A DNA stretch of 64,000 nucleotides from Prochlorococcus marinus CUG1417 (GTDB lineage: Bacteria; Cyanobacteriota; Cyanobacteriia; PCC-6307; Cyanobiaceae): NCBI RefSeq assembly GCF_017695975.1, contig NZ_JAAORN010000002.1:310001-374000 (forward strand), written 5' to 3'. Shown piece after piece: positions 49,956 to 64,000 of the stretch. Below the pieces are notes generated by a model that did not search any database, had not been told where the DNA came from, and saw only the letters and a program-made list of their open reading frames with translations. Position 1 is the stretch's first letter; each line of letters opens with the position of its first letter. Position numbers and translations under genes: made by a program.

Positions 49956-50617
49956 GTAGTCAGGATAGTATTTTCAAATTTATAATTTGTGGAACAGATA
50001 CTGATATTGGAAAAACTTTAATAAGCTCTTTTTTCGTTAAAGGATTAAATTCCTTTTATTGGAAGCCTATTCAAAGCGGTATTGAATCGCAAACTGATAG
50101 TCAAACTGTTGAAAAGCTTGCACAATTAAGTAAAGAAAAAATCATCAAAGAAGCTTATGTCTTTACTAAACCTTTATCTCCTCATTGGGCTGCTGAAATA
50201 GATCAAAAAACTATTAATTTTGACAAGTTGAGATTGCCAAAAGTGCAAGGCTCATTAATTGTAGAAACTGCAGGTGGATTAATGGTTCCAATAACACGAA
50301 ATTTTTTGCAAATAGATCAAATAAAACAATGGAATCTTCCGGTAATACTTGTATGCAAGAGCTCACTTGGCACTCTTAACCATACCCTACTTAGTATTGA
50401 GGCCTTAAAACGAAGAAATATTGAGATTTTAGGTTTAGTAGTTAATGGTGAAAAACACCTAGATAATCCAAGAACACTAGTTGATTTTAGTGGTATTCCG
50501 TTAATTGCTGAATTTCCTTACATCGAAAAAATGGACTCAAACAATTTAGATATAATATGGAAAGAACTAGACATCAAGAATAAGTTGATCTCACTTTTAA
50601 ACTCAAAAATAAGTTAA
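49952..50617 (+). CDS. bioD: Dethiobiotin synthetase
   Basis: ATP-dependent ring closure that makes dethiobiotin from 7,8-diaminopelargonate. P-loop GTDTDIGKTLISSFF (about 13-27), substrate motif WKPIQSGIE and the Gly-rich VETAGGLMVP are all present. 221 residues. ATGA overlap with bioC, and bioA starts at the next base. Confidence 0.94.
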   Translation: MSSQDSIFKFIICGTDTDIGKTLISSFFVKGLNSFYWKPIQSGIESQTDSQTVEKLAQLSKEKIIKEAYVFTKPLSPHWAAEIDQKTINFDKLRLPKVQGSLIVETAGGLMVPITRNFLQIDQIKQWNLPVILVCKSSLGTLNHTLLSIEALKRRNIEILGLVVNGEKHLDNPRTLVDFSGIPLIAEFPYIEKMDSNNLDIIWKELDIKNKLISLLNSKIS

Positions 50618-51919
50618 ATGAAATCTTTGGATTCAAAAACTCCAAATCAAGATTGGCACCCAAATATTTGGCCACCTTTTACACAAATCAATAACAGCAA
50701 ACCGCAAATAGAAGTAACTCATGGGCAAGATGCCCTCCTATTTACTAAAAATCCTAAAAAAGAGCTAATAGATGCAATCAGTAGTTGGTGGGTAACTCTT
50801 CATGGACATAGTAACCAATACATTGCGGATGCCATTTTCAATCAATCAAAAAAACTTGAGCAAGTTATATTTGCTGATTTTTTACATCCACAGGCAAAAA
50901 AATTGGCGGAAAGACTTAGTAAATTAACAAAACTAGAACGATTATTCTTTTCTGATAACGGTTCTACTGCAGTGGAAGTTGCTTTAAAAATTGCCTTCCA
51001 ATCATGGCAAAATAGAGGAGAGACAAGAACTCAAATAGTAGCTTTTGATGGCGCCTATCATGGCGATACATTTGGAGCAATGGCTTTAGGTGAAAGAAAT
51101 ATTTTTAATGAGAATTTCGATAATCTTATGTTCCCAGTTAGGAGAGTCCCATGGCCTTCAACTTGGATGAACGATGAAGAAGTAGAAAGTAAGGAAAATG
51201 AGGCGATCCAAAAATTAGAAACTCTACTTAAAACTCCCACAGTTGCAGTAATACTTGAGCCACTTGTTCAGGGAGCAGGAGGGATGAATATGGTTAGGCC
51301 TCAGTTTATAAAAAAAGTTTCAGAAATTATAAACAATAATAATTCTTTGTTAATTGCTGATGAAGTTTTGACTGGGTTTGGAAGATGTGGAAGTCTTTTT
51401 GCGTTTCAAAAGGCAAAAATCGTTCCCGATTTAATAAGCATTTCAAAAGGCTTAACTGGTGGATTTTTACCAATGGGAATAACTTTATGTAAAGAAAAAA
51501 TTTTTCAATCCTTTATTGATGATTCCCCAAGAAAAACTTTTTGGCATGGACATAGTTTTACTGCTAATCCTTTAGGTTGTGCTGCGGCAAACGCTAGCCT
51601 TGATTTATTAGAAAAAGAACCACACAAATACCTTTCATTTGAAGAAAAACATTTATCTCACTTAATTAAATTTCAAAACTTACCCTATATAAAAAAAATA
51701 AGGGTATCCGGCACAATTGCTGCCTTCGATTTAGATATTGGGAACAAAAAAGGTTATTTCAATAATATTGGGAAAGAAATAAAGAGTCTTGCAATGGAGC
51801 AAGGTTTATTTATTAGACCTCTCGGAAATGTTATTTATCTCTTGCCACCTCTCTGTATAACCGATGATCAATTAGAAAAAAGTTACTGGATAATAAGGCG
51901 AATCTTAGAAAATATTTAG
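50618..51919 (+). CDS. bioA: DAPA aminotransferase (BioA)
   Basis: PLP aminotransferase that turns 8-amino-7-oxononanoate into 7,8-diaminopelargonate with SAM as amino donor. HPNIWPPFTQ near the N terminus and SSWWVTLHGHSN are the BioA substrate signatures. The PLP part holds LLIADEVLTGFGRCGSLFAF and the lysine in SISKGLTGGFLPMG. 433 residues. Last gene of the biotin operon; bioB is not in this window. Confidence 0.95.
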   Translation: MKSLDSKTPNQDWHPNIWPPFTQINNSKPQIEVTHGQDALLFTKNPKKELIDAISSWWVTLHGHSNQYIADAIFNQSKKLEQVIFADFLHPQAKKLAERLSKLTKLERLFFSDNGSTAVEVALKIAFQSWQNRGETRTQIVAFDGAYHGDTFGAMALGERNIFNENFDNLMFPVRRVPWPSTWMNDEEVESKENEAIQKLETLLKTPTVAVILEPLVQGAGGMNMVRPQFIKKVSEIINNNNSLLIADEVLTGFGRCGSLFAFQKAKIVPDLISISKGLTGGFLPMGITLCKEKIFQSFIDDSPRKTFWHGHSFTANPLGCAAANASLDLLEKEPHKYLSFEEKHLSHLIKFQNLPYIKKIRVSGTIAAFDLDIGNKKGYFNNIGKEIKSLAMEQGLFIRPLGNVIYLLPPLCITDDQLEKSYWIIRRILENI

Positions 51920-51927
51920 ATAGAAAT

Positions 51928-52185
51928 TTAAGGTCCCTGCAGTATTGCATTTTCCACATCTTCTCTATTAATGCAATAGGAAAATAGTCTTTTAGTTTCT
52001 TGTCCTTCACTTTCCCAAATAACACTTAAATCTTCTTGTTCAAAAATAATAGTTGCATTCCAATTTGAAAGTAACAGATACCATTTAGATGGATTATTAA
52101 TATCCTTCACAGCACCCAAATCAGTTAGCCACAATTCCAATGATTGCAGTGAATTTTGATTGATAGGTTTTTTAGAGGGATTCAC
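51928..52185 (-). CDS. DUF3143 protein
   Basis: An 85-residue cyanobacterial protein of unknown function. Typical parts: LQSLELWLTDLGAVKDINNP, then WYLLLSNWNATIIFEQEDL. It is followed on the same strand by nothing for nine bases before the bioA 3' end and preceded by the J-domain gene 16 bases away, so the J-domain gene and this one are likely cotranscribed. Confidence 0.8.
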   Translation of the reverse strand: MNPSKKPINQNSLQSLELWLTDLGAVKDINNPSKWYLLLSNWNATIIFEQEDLSVIWESEGQETKRLFSYCINREDVENAILQGP

Positions 52186-52201
52186 AGACTTTTTAAAAAA
52201 A

Positions 52202-52639
52202 TTAGTTGATTAGCCAAAGCGGTATTGTCTCTAATTCTTTTCCAGTAAAAGAAGCAATAAAAATTGAACAAATTAAACTTATAGAAATTATGATAATTAA
52301 AAGAAACAACGAAAACAATTCTCCATTCGAAAAAGGTCTTCTATTTCCTATTAAATTTTGATTATTAGAATCGATTACTAAATTATTTAAAACGTTAGTA
52401 TTATTACTTTTAGAGTTTTCTTTTAGTTTTTCATCATATATTTTCCTCAAATTACTATTATTCAAATGTTCATAAGCTTCAAGAACTTCTTGAAATTTAC
52501 TTTTAGCAACGTCTATTTCTAATGAAGTTGTATCGGGATGTAACTCAATAGAAAGTTTACAAAATGCCTTTCTTAATTCATGATTGGATGCATTTTCATT
52601 TACACCTAAAATTTTGTAATAGGAAGTTTCCCCTTTCAA
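52202..52639 (-). CDS. J-domain protein with C-terminal membrane anchor
   Basis: N-terminal J domain (residues 5-68) with the HPD motif in LSIELHPDTTSLE and YEHLNNSNLRKIYDE. There is no G/F region or zinc fingers; an Asn/Ser-rich linker leads to one membrane span (about 110-132, LFSLFLLIIIISISLICSIF). It would recruit an Hsp70 to a membrane surface. The Hsp70-like protein at 13.6 kb is one possible partner, but this is only an idea. Confidence 0.88.
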   Translation of the reverse strand: MKGETSYYKILGVNENASNHELRKAFCKLSIELHPDTTSLEIDVAKSKFQEVLEAYEHLNNSNLRKIYDEKLKENSKSNNTNVLNNLVIDSNNQNLIGNRRPFSNGELFSLFLLIIIISISLICSIFIASFTGKELETIPLWLIN

Positions 52640-52701
52640 AATAATCTTTTATTAATATTGTAATTCTAATAAATTTTTACTAAATAGAATGTATGTAATG
52701 G

Positions 52702-53442
52702 ATGGTTAAAATTCATATTTATAACGAAATGAAAAAACAAAACATTCCAGAAGAAATTCTTTCCTTAATAAATGAAGAAGAAATAAATTTATTTCAAGAG
52801 TTACAAATTAAAATTAAAGAATTAAATAATAAAACCAATCTTACAAAATTAACTGATGGGGATGATTATTGGGTATCTCAAGTTTTTGACAGCATTTGGC
52901 CATTCAAAGCTTTCACGAATATTAATTTTGATAATAAAAAATTTTTAGATATTGGATCAGGCTGTGGCTTCCCAGGTTTAGCTTATGCAATAACTCATCC
53001 TAATTCTGAGATATACTTAATTGATTCTTTGAAAAAGAAAACAGATGCAATAAAAATTTTAGTTGAACAGATCAATTTCAAAAACAATATTCATGTAATC
53101 AATGATCGTGTTGAGAACTTAGCCCACCAATCGTCAATGAGAAATAATTTTAATATTGCAACAACTAGAGCAGTTAGTAATCCATCAACAGTTTCAGAAT
53201 ATATTCTACCAATGTTAAAAAAAGAAGGGTTTGGAGTTTTATATTGTGGCAAATGGACTAATGAAGAAAGCAAAAATCTAGATAAAACTTTAGAAATATT
53301 AGAAGGGAAAGTTAAAGATAAAAAAGAGATACAATTACCAAGAAATAAAGGCACTCGAAACATTATTCTTATTCAACCAAAGAATTTTTGTCCTGAAATT
53401 TACCCAAGAAAAGTTGGCAAACCTGAAAAAAATCCATTATAA
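52702..53442 (+). CDS. rsmG: 16S rRNA (guanine527-N7)-methyltransferase
   Basis: RsmG/GidB methylates G527 of 16S rRNA. 246 residues with the SAM motif FLDIGSGCGFPGLAYAI (about 92-108), LIDSLKKKTDAIK and TTRAVSNPS as family-specific parts, plus a short basic C terminus. The upstream start MVKIHIYNEM is listed; MKKQNIPEEI ten codons later is a likely alternative. Convergent with the aldo/keto reductase gene. Confidence 0.92.
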   Translation: MVKIHIYNEMKKQNIPEEILSLINEEEINLFQELQIKIKELNNKTNLTKLTDGDDYWVSQVFDSIWPFKAFTNINFDNKKFLDIGSGCGFPGLAYAITHPNSEIYLIDSLKKKTDAIKILVEQINFKNNIHVINDRVENLAHQSSMRNNFNIATTRAVSNPSTVSEYILPMLKKEGFGVLYCGKWTNEESKNLDKTLEILEGKVKDKKEIQLPRNKGTRNIILIQPKNFCPEIYPRKVGKPEKNPL

Positions 53443-53444
53443 AA

Positions 53445-54638
53445 TTATTTTTTTGATAATCTTTTACCATTCTTATCTCCAAACTTTTCTTTTAAATTTC
53501 TCAATATTTTTATAACTTTTTTTGGATTTATATGACCTTCTAATACTTTCAATAATTGTCCCTCAGAAACATCTACATCTAGTAAATTTGCGTTACATCC
53601 TGGGAACCAGTGACTTCCATTACCAAGTAATTGATATCTAGCTCTTGCATATCCTTCCATACCCAACCAATTAATTAAATTTGAAAGCCAAAGCAGAACG
53701 GGAATATTAATATTTCCCGGGGTATATTCCCAACTTGGTAAATTTCTATTCCAATTTTGATGCCACTCTAAACCTAAAGAATTAATTGATTCCTGCCTTA
53801 ATTTGTTAATTATCCTAGGCACATACTTCTCAGATTCTGATAACAACGAGACAGCTTGTAAATGCAGAGCAAAATCTGTCTCTTTTGCAATACCCACACT
53901 CAAAGTATGGACATTTTGATTTCTTAAGCAAAAAAGATCATTAAAAACTATAGGATGAAGTGGGCTACAAAGTTCCAACATTTTTGTTGAGGGAGTATGT
54001 AGATGTCCCCCTTTATCCGTAGGACTTATTATGAAAACCCCAAGATCAAACTTATTTGCTAATTTAATAACCTTTGTATTTTTTTGATTTATGAAATACC
54101 AGTGCAAATTTACATAATCAAATAAGTTTGTTGATATGGCCTTCTCAATAAGTGAAGATTTTCCATGGGTTGAAAATCCAATAGATCCAATTAAATTTTC
54201 TTTTTGCATCTTCCTTAAGATTTCAATACAACCTCCATTTCTAATAGCCTGATGCAAATGTTCCTCTGTATTAATGCCATGTATCGCAAGCAAATCAATT
54301 CTTTTAACTTTCAATTTATCAATACTTGTCAGAACATCTTTCTTAAAAACTTCGGAATCACTATTTGGAGGAATCTTGGTTTGAATAATATTTGGGATTT
54401 TTTCAATATTTTTAAAACCTATTCCTAATTGCACCTCAGAAGTTCCATAGTACTTAGCAGTTTCTACATGACTTAAGCCATATTTGTTTGCCAGTTTTAA
54501 AATATTCTCTACTTTAGTTTGCTCTTCATATGAAATCTCAGAAAAGTCTAATTGATCCCAACTTTTTTGAAATCTCATGCCACCCAGAGATAGAATAGGA
54601 ATCTTTAGATTGGTTCTGCCAAATCTACGATATTCCAT
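53445..54638 (-). CDS. Aldo/keto reductase
   Basis: TIM-barrel oxidoreductase. Active-site tetrad candidates are in GLSHVETAKYYGTSE (Tyr), IQTKIPPN (Lys) and LLAIHGINTEE (His). The C-terminal half (about 290-397) is a non-catalytic extension with WFPGCNANL, as in the YccK/ferredoxin-associated group; one Cys there is kept but a complete 4Fe-4S motif is not. It lies 11 bases downstream of a ferredoxin gene, which may supply electrons. Substrate unknown. Confidence 0.85.
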   Translation of the reverse strand: MEYRRFGRTNLKIPILSLGGMRFQKSWDQLDFSEISYEEQTKVENILKLANKYGLSHVETAKYYGTSEVQLGIGFKNIEKIPNIIQTKIPPNSDSEVFKKDVLTSIDKLKVKRIDLLAIHGINTEEHLHQAIRNGGCIEILRKMQKENLIGSIGFSTHGKSSLIEKAISTNLFDYVNLHWYFINQKNTKVIKLANKFDLGVFIISPTDKGGHLHTPSTKMLELCSPLHPIVFNDLFCLRNQNVHTLSVGIAKETDFALHLQAVSLLSESEKYVPRIINKLRQESINSLGLEWHQNWNRNLPSWEYTPGNINIPVLLWLSNLINWLGMEGYARARYQLLGNGSHWFPGCNANLLDVDVSEGQLLKVLEGHINPKKVIKILRNLKEKFGDKNGKRLSKK

Positions 54639-54649
54639 TTTTTTGATAA

Positions 54650-55009
54650 TTAATGCTTATTCATTCTTGGTGGTTTTCCAAATGATTGAAACATATCTCT
54701 ATCTAGACTTTTCTCTAAATCATCTAATTCTTCAAACTTTACCCAGTGAATACAATCAACTGGACACGTATCTATTGCCTCTTGAATAACATCTACACTA
54801 TCTCCATCTTGTCTCATAGCTCGGCTTCTACCATGAAATTCATCGACAATGAAAGTATTTGAAGCAACATGTAAACAGTATTGGCAACCAATACACCTAG
54901 CCTCATCAACCCATACAGCTTTTTCAGATAACTCACCACCTAAAACAGGTTCAAATCCTGTAATTTCGATATTTTCTTGAAAATTAATAAATGGATCTTT
55001 AAAATCCAT
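54650..55009 (-). CDS. 4Fe-4S ferredoxin
   Basis: A 119-residue ferredoxin-like protein with one 4Fe-4S cluster motif, ARCIGCQYCLHVA (C-x2-C-x2-C) with the fourth Cys in IDTCPVDCIHW. The N-terminal 30 residues are an extension. The gene lies in a minus-strand run: DUF2997 - DUF1257 (Ycf35) - ferredoxin - aldo/keto reductase, all within 60 bases of each other, which suggests a common redox task. Confidence 0.92.
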   Translation of the reverse strand: MDFKDPFINFQENIEITGFEPVLGGELSEKAVWVDEARCIGCQYCLHVASNTFIVDEFHGRSRAMRQDGDSVDVIQEAIDTCPVDCIHWVKFEELDDLEKSLDRDMFQSFGKPPRMNKH

Positions 55010-55018
55010 ACTCTGACG

Positions 55019-55411
55019 TTAGTTCTCCCACTTAGTTAAAACCAACTCAATAGAACCATCATTTTTATTTTTTTGTTCTACTACTTGGTATCCATCTTCT
55101 TTTGTCTTAGTAATAATTGTTTGATAAGCATACATTTGAGTAACTTTAGAAATAAATCTTTCGACTGGGATATTAAGTTTCCATAGATCAAGGTCAGTAA
55201 CAAGTTCATAAGAATTTGAATTATTATCCCATTTAAATCCAACTTTAGTATCACTCTGTAAATTGAGGCTAATATCAACTGCTGTAGATTTTCCTCTATA
55301 CCCTTTTATAAACTTTTCTTCTTGATTAATTGAGTAACCTAAGTTGTTCAAGGCTTTAATTAAAGGATCTACTTCTTTAAGCTGAGTTTTAATAGTACTA
55401 AAATGTGACAT
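55019..55411 (-). CDS. ycf35: DUF1257 / Ycf35 protein
   Basis: A 130-residue protein of the DUF1257 family, present in cyanobacteria and red-algal plastids as Ycf35. Seen: MSHFSTIKTQLKEVDPLIKA, and DLDLWKLNIPVERFISKVTQ. Function not established. It overlaps the DUF2997 gene by 14 bases and precedes the ferredoxin gene by nine bases. Confidence 0.88.
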   Translation of the reverse strand: MSHFSTIKTQLKEVDPLIKALNNLGYSINQEEKFIKGYRGKSTAVDISLNLQSDTKVGFKWDNNSNSYELVTDLDLWKLNIPVERFISKVTQMYAYQTIITKTKEDGYQVVEQKNKNDGSIELVLTKWEN

Positions 55412-55613
55412 TAGATTCGTTGTTTAATTGTTTTAAGTTTTCATTTTGGTTGGAGATGAAAGCATCAGATGTTTTATTCTTAACTGTTACTTTTCCGAGA
55501 GCGTTTTCAAGATTTTTAGTAGCTTCATTACATGAATTACCAGTGAATCCTTCAACTGTCTCTTCAACTCTTCCGTCTTGATGAATTTTGAATCTCAATG
55601 TTTTTTGAGGCAT
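55398..55613 (-). CDS. DUF2997 protein
   Basis: A 71-residue protein with the DUF2997 block TLRFKIHQDGRVEETVEGF and a polar tail. I take the start at MPQKTL rather than three codons upstream. The DUF2997-DUF1257-ferredoxin order is common in cyanobacteria and is the only functional clue. The 140-base spacer upstream shows no gene. Confidence 0.82.
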   Translation of the reverse strand: MPQKTLRFKIHQDGRVEETVEGFTGNSCNEATKNLENALGKVTVKNKTSDAFISNQNENLKQLNNESNVTF

Positions 55614-55761
55614 TAAATTCAAGTACTGAGTACTTTTACTTTATATAGAATAACGAAAATATTTTGTTTCAGTTGGTACAAGTTAATTAATTTTAATTTT
55701 TATTTTGAATAGTTGATAAATTAATTTTTTAGGTAGCGTTCTGGTAACTAAATCAAGATAT

Positions 55762-56529
55762 TTAATTATAAAAACCTTGCATCCCCATTGAATCCAAAGC
55801 AGTTTTTGCTTCTTCCATAACTGATGGTTCTTTATCGAAAAGAGCTATCTTGGTACATTCATCAACGAAACTTTCTTGAAATGTATTGTTCAATTTTTCA
55901 TACAACCTACACAATGACCAAATGCAATTACTTCTAACCCCTGATTCGTTATCTATCTTTAAACTTATTAAAAGCTGTTCTGCTGCTAATTGAGCATTTT
56001 CCAAAGAAACATTTCCAATTTCAGCTAAAGAACTAGATGACCATAACCTGACTGCGGCTACATCATTCTTTAAAGCACTAATTAACGGATTTAGTACAAT
56101 TTGGTCATCATAATTAGCTAAGCTCCATGCAGTTGCCCTTCTAACATAAGCATTATCATCAGTCTCCAAAAGACTTACAAGTTTCTTAACTGCGCTAGGA
56201 CATGGATTTCTACCTAAAGCGTATACCGCACTCATTCTCTCAACAGGACAAGGTTGATCAAGCAATGGTAATAAAAGGGGGAAAGATCTTTTATCTCTAT
56301 ATTCACAAAATATTCTTAAACCCTGTATTCTTTCTTCTCTGTTACCTGTAAGCATTTTTAAAGCTTCATTGCACTCTTGAGCTATGTTTAAACCTTTTGA
56401 AAATGCATCTTCATCAATCTGTTCTAAAGGATCTATTTCAATCTCTAGAGCCAGTTCTCTTGCTAAAATATCTGGATCAACTGCAATTTCAGCTAGGCTT
56501 TCTTTTTTAGGATCATTATTTTTTGTCAT
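55762..56529 (-). CDS. HEAT-repeat protein
   Basis: A 255-residue helical-repeat protein. At least four HEAT-like units are visible, e.g. MSAVYALGRNPCPSAVKKLV, YVRRATAWSLANYDDQIVL and AAVRLWSSSSLAEIGNVSL, spaced about 30-36 residues. Such proteins in cyanobacteria are scaffolds or bilin-lyase relatives; with no lyase partner near, I only call the repeat. It precedes the DUF2997 gene on the same strand. Confidence 0.85.
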   Translation of the reverse strand: MTKNNDPKKESLAEIAVDPDILARELALEIEIDPLEQIDEDAFSKGLNIAQECNEALKMLTGNREERIQGLRIFCEYRDKRSFPLLLPLLDQPCPVERMSAVYALGRNPCPSAVKKLVSLLETDDNAYVRRATAWSLANYDDQIVLNPLISALKNDVAAVRLWSSSSLAEIGNVSLENAQLAAEQLLISLKIDNESGVRSNCIWSLCRLYEKLNNTFQESFVDECTKIALFDKEPSVMEEAKTALDSMGMQGFYN

Positions 56530-56548
56530 TTAAAAAAAACTAAAAATA

Positions 56549-56674
56549 TTAATTCATGGGTGCAGGCGACATCATATCTCCTGGTAACCAAATTCTCGCA
56601 CTAACTGCAAAGAAGGCAATCCCAAAAAGTACGACGATAGCGAAAGGTAAAAGTTTTGTCTTAATAAAACCCAA
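56549..56674 (-). CDS. 41-residue single-span membrane protein
   Basis: Small minus-strand frame between the HEAT gene and rlmN, starting at TTG. The product is basic then hydrophobic (MGFIKTKLLPFAIVVLFGIA), continues FFAVSARIWLPGD and ends in MMSPAPMN. The span with a Pro/Met-rich end resembles small subunits of thylakoid complexes, but I cannot name it. A stop 11 codons upstream limits other starts. A 61-codon plus-strand frame over it is a shadow. Confidence 0.6.
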   Translation of the reverse strand: MGFIKTKLLPFAIVVLFGIAFFAVSARIWLPGDMMSPAPMN

Positions 56675-56743
56675 AGATTCAAAATTAATTAAATCAATAA
56701 TAACCTGTTATATATACTTTAAAAAAATTTTCTTTAGATAATA

Positions 56744-57796
<1,053 letters not shown>

Positions 57797-57819
57797 CTAT
57801 GTTTACTATTAAATTATCT

Positions 57820-57975
<156 letters not shown>

Positions 57976-58024
57976 TTAAAATTTAAAGGATCATTCTACT
58001 CAATAAAAGAAATAATAGATAATA

Positions 58025-64000
<5,976 letters not shown>

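Noticed and set aside
54941-54961. tRNA T-arm-like sequence ACAGGTTCAAATCCTGT
   Set aside because: It lies inside the 4Fe-4S ferredoxin gene (ITGFEPVLGG on the minus strand) with no cloverleaf around it.

Overview
The window reads as a piece of chromosome from a high-light-type Prochlorococcus, or a very close marine picocyanobacterium. The evidence is a strongly AT-rich sequence, a cyanobacterial split rpoC1/rpoC2, an ATP synthase in two clusters with a b/b' pair, Ccs1/CcdA cytochrome c biogenesis, Ycf65 (PSRP-3), Ycf35 (DUF1257), a short high-light-inducible protein and a bioF-bioK-bioC-bioD-bioA operon. I see no rRNA, tRNA, CRISPR array, transposase, integrase or phage gene.

Layout. 0.2-1.4 kb: an LptF/LptG-type permease. 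1.5-13.5 kb: an accessory-looking region with few long genes (DUF1543, DoxX, a cupin-like protein, a LOG-family protein, an EVE-domain protein, DUF2811, DUF1818, rpoZ). Its remainder holds about twenty microproteins of 18-70 residues, several hairpins and candidate regulatory RNA. 13.5-22.6 kb: Hsp70-like protein, pyrR, gpmI, secG, groEL/groES, then atpD-atpC and ycf65. 22.6-30.2 kb: pepP, then a tight DUF21/CBS-GTPase-nadD-nadE operon, DUF3326 and a 2Fe-2S ferredoxin. 30.2-36 kb: the main ATP synthase operon on the minus strand. 36-44.5 kb: ftsW, ccdA-ccs1, queF, glnB (PII), a TlyA-type methylase, purB, fumC. 44.5-52 kb: a Ski2-like helicase and the biotin operon. 52-57.9 kb: DUF3143, a J-domain protein, rsmG, an aldo/keto reductase, 4Fe-4S ferredoxin, Ycf35, DUF2997, a HEAT-repeat protein, rlmN and hli. 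58-64 kb: rpoC2 and rpoC1, the latter cut by the window edge.

Most notable candidate. At 5.36-5.57 kb on the minus strand a 33-codon gene ending in an LTYRGxxY motif (DUF4278/PirA-like) has a good Shine-Dalgarno. Its GC-rich leader can fold as an H-type pseudoknot next to that Shine-Dalgarno, and a perfect GTA-N8-TAC palindrome (NtcA-box form) lies just after a -10-like hexamer. I read this as a nitrogen-responsive unit: NtcA repression plus a glutamine-II (downstream-peptide) riboswitch controlling a PII-interacting microprotein. The PII gene itself is at 40.3 kb. This is inference from motifs, not from a search.

Other signals: two neighbouring microproteins ending in a CP12-like cysteine pattern; a paralogous pair sharing SAESYYG; two small genes interrupted by single in-frame stops; a cluster of DnaA-box-like sequences at 12.75 kb; and a candidate short RNA ending in a canonical terminator at 7.6 kb.
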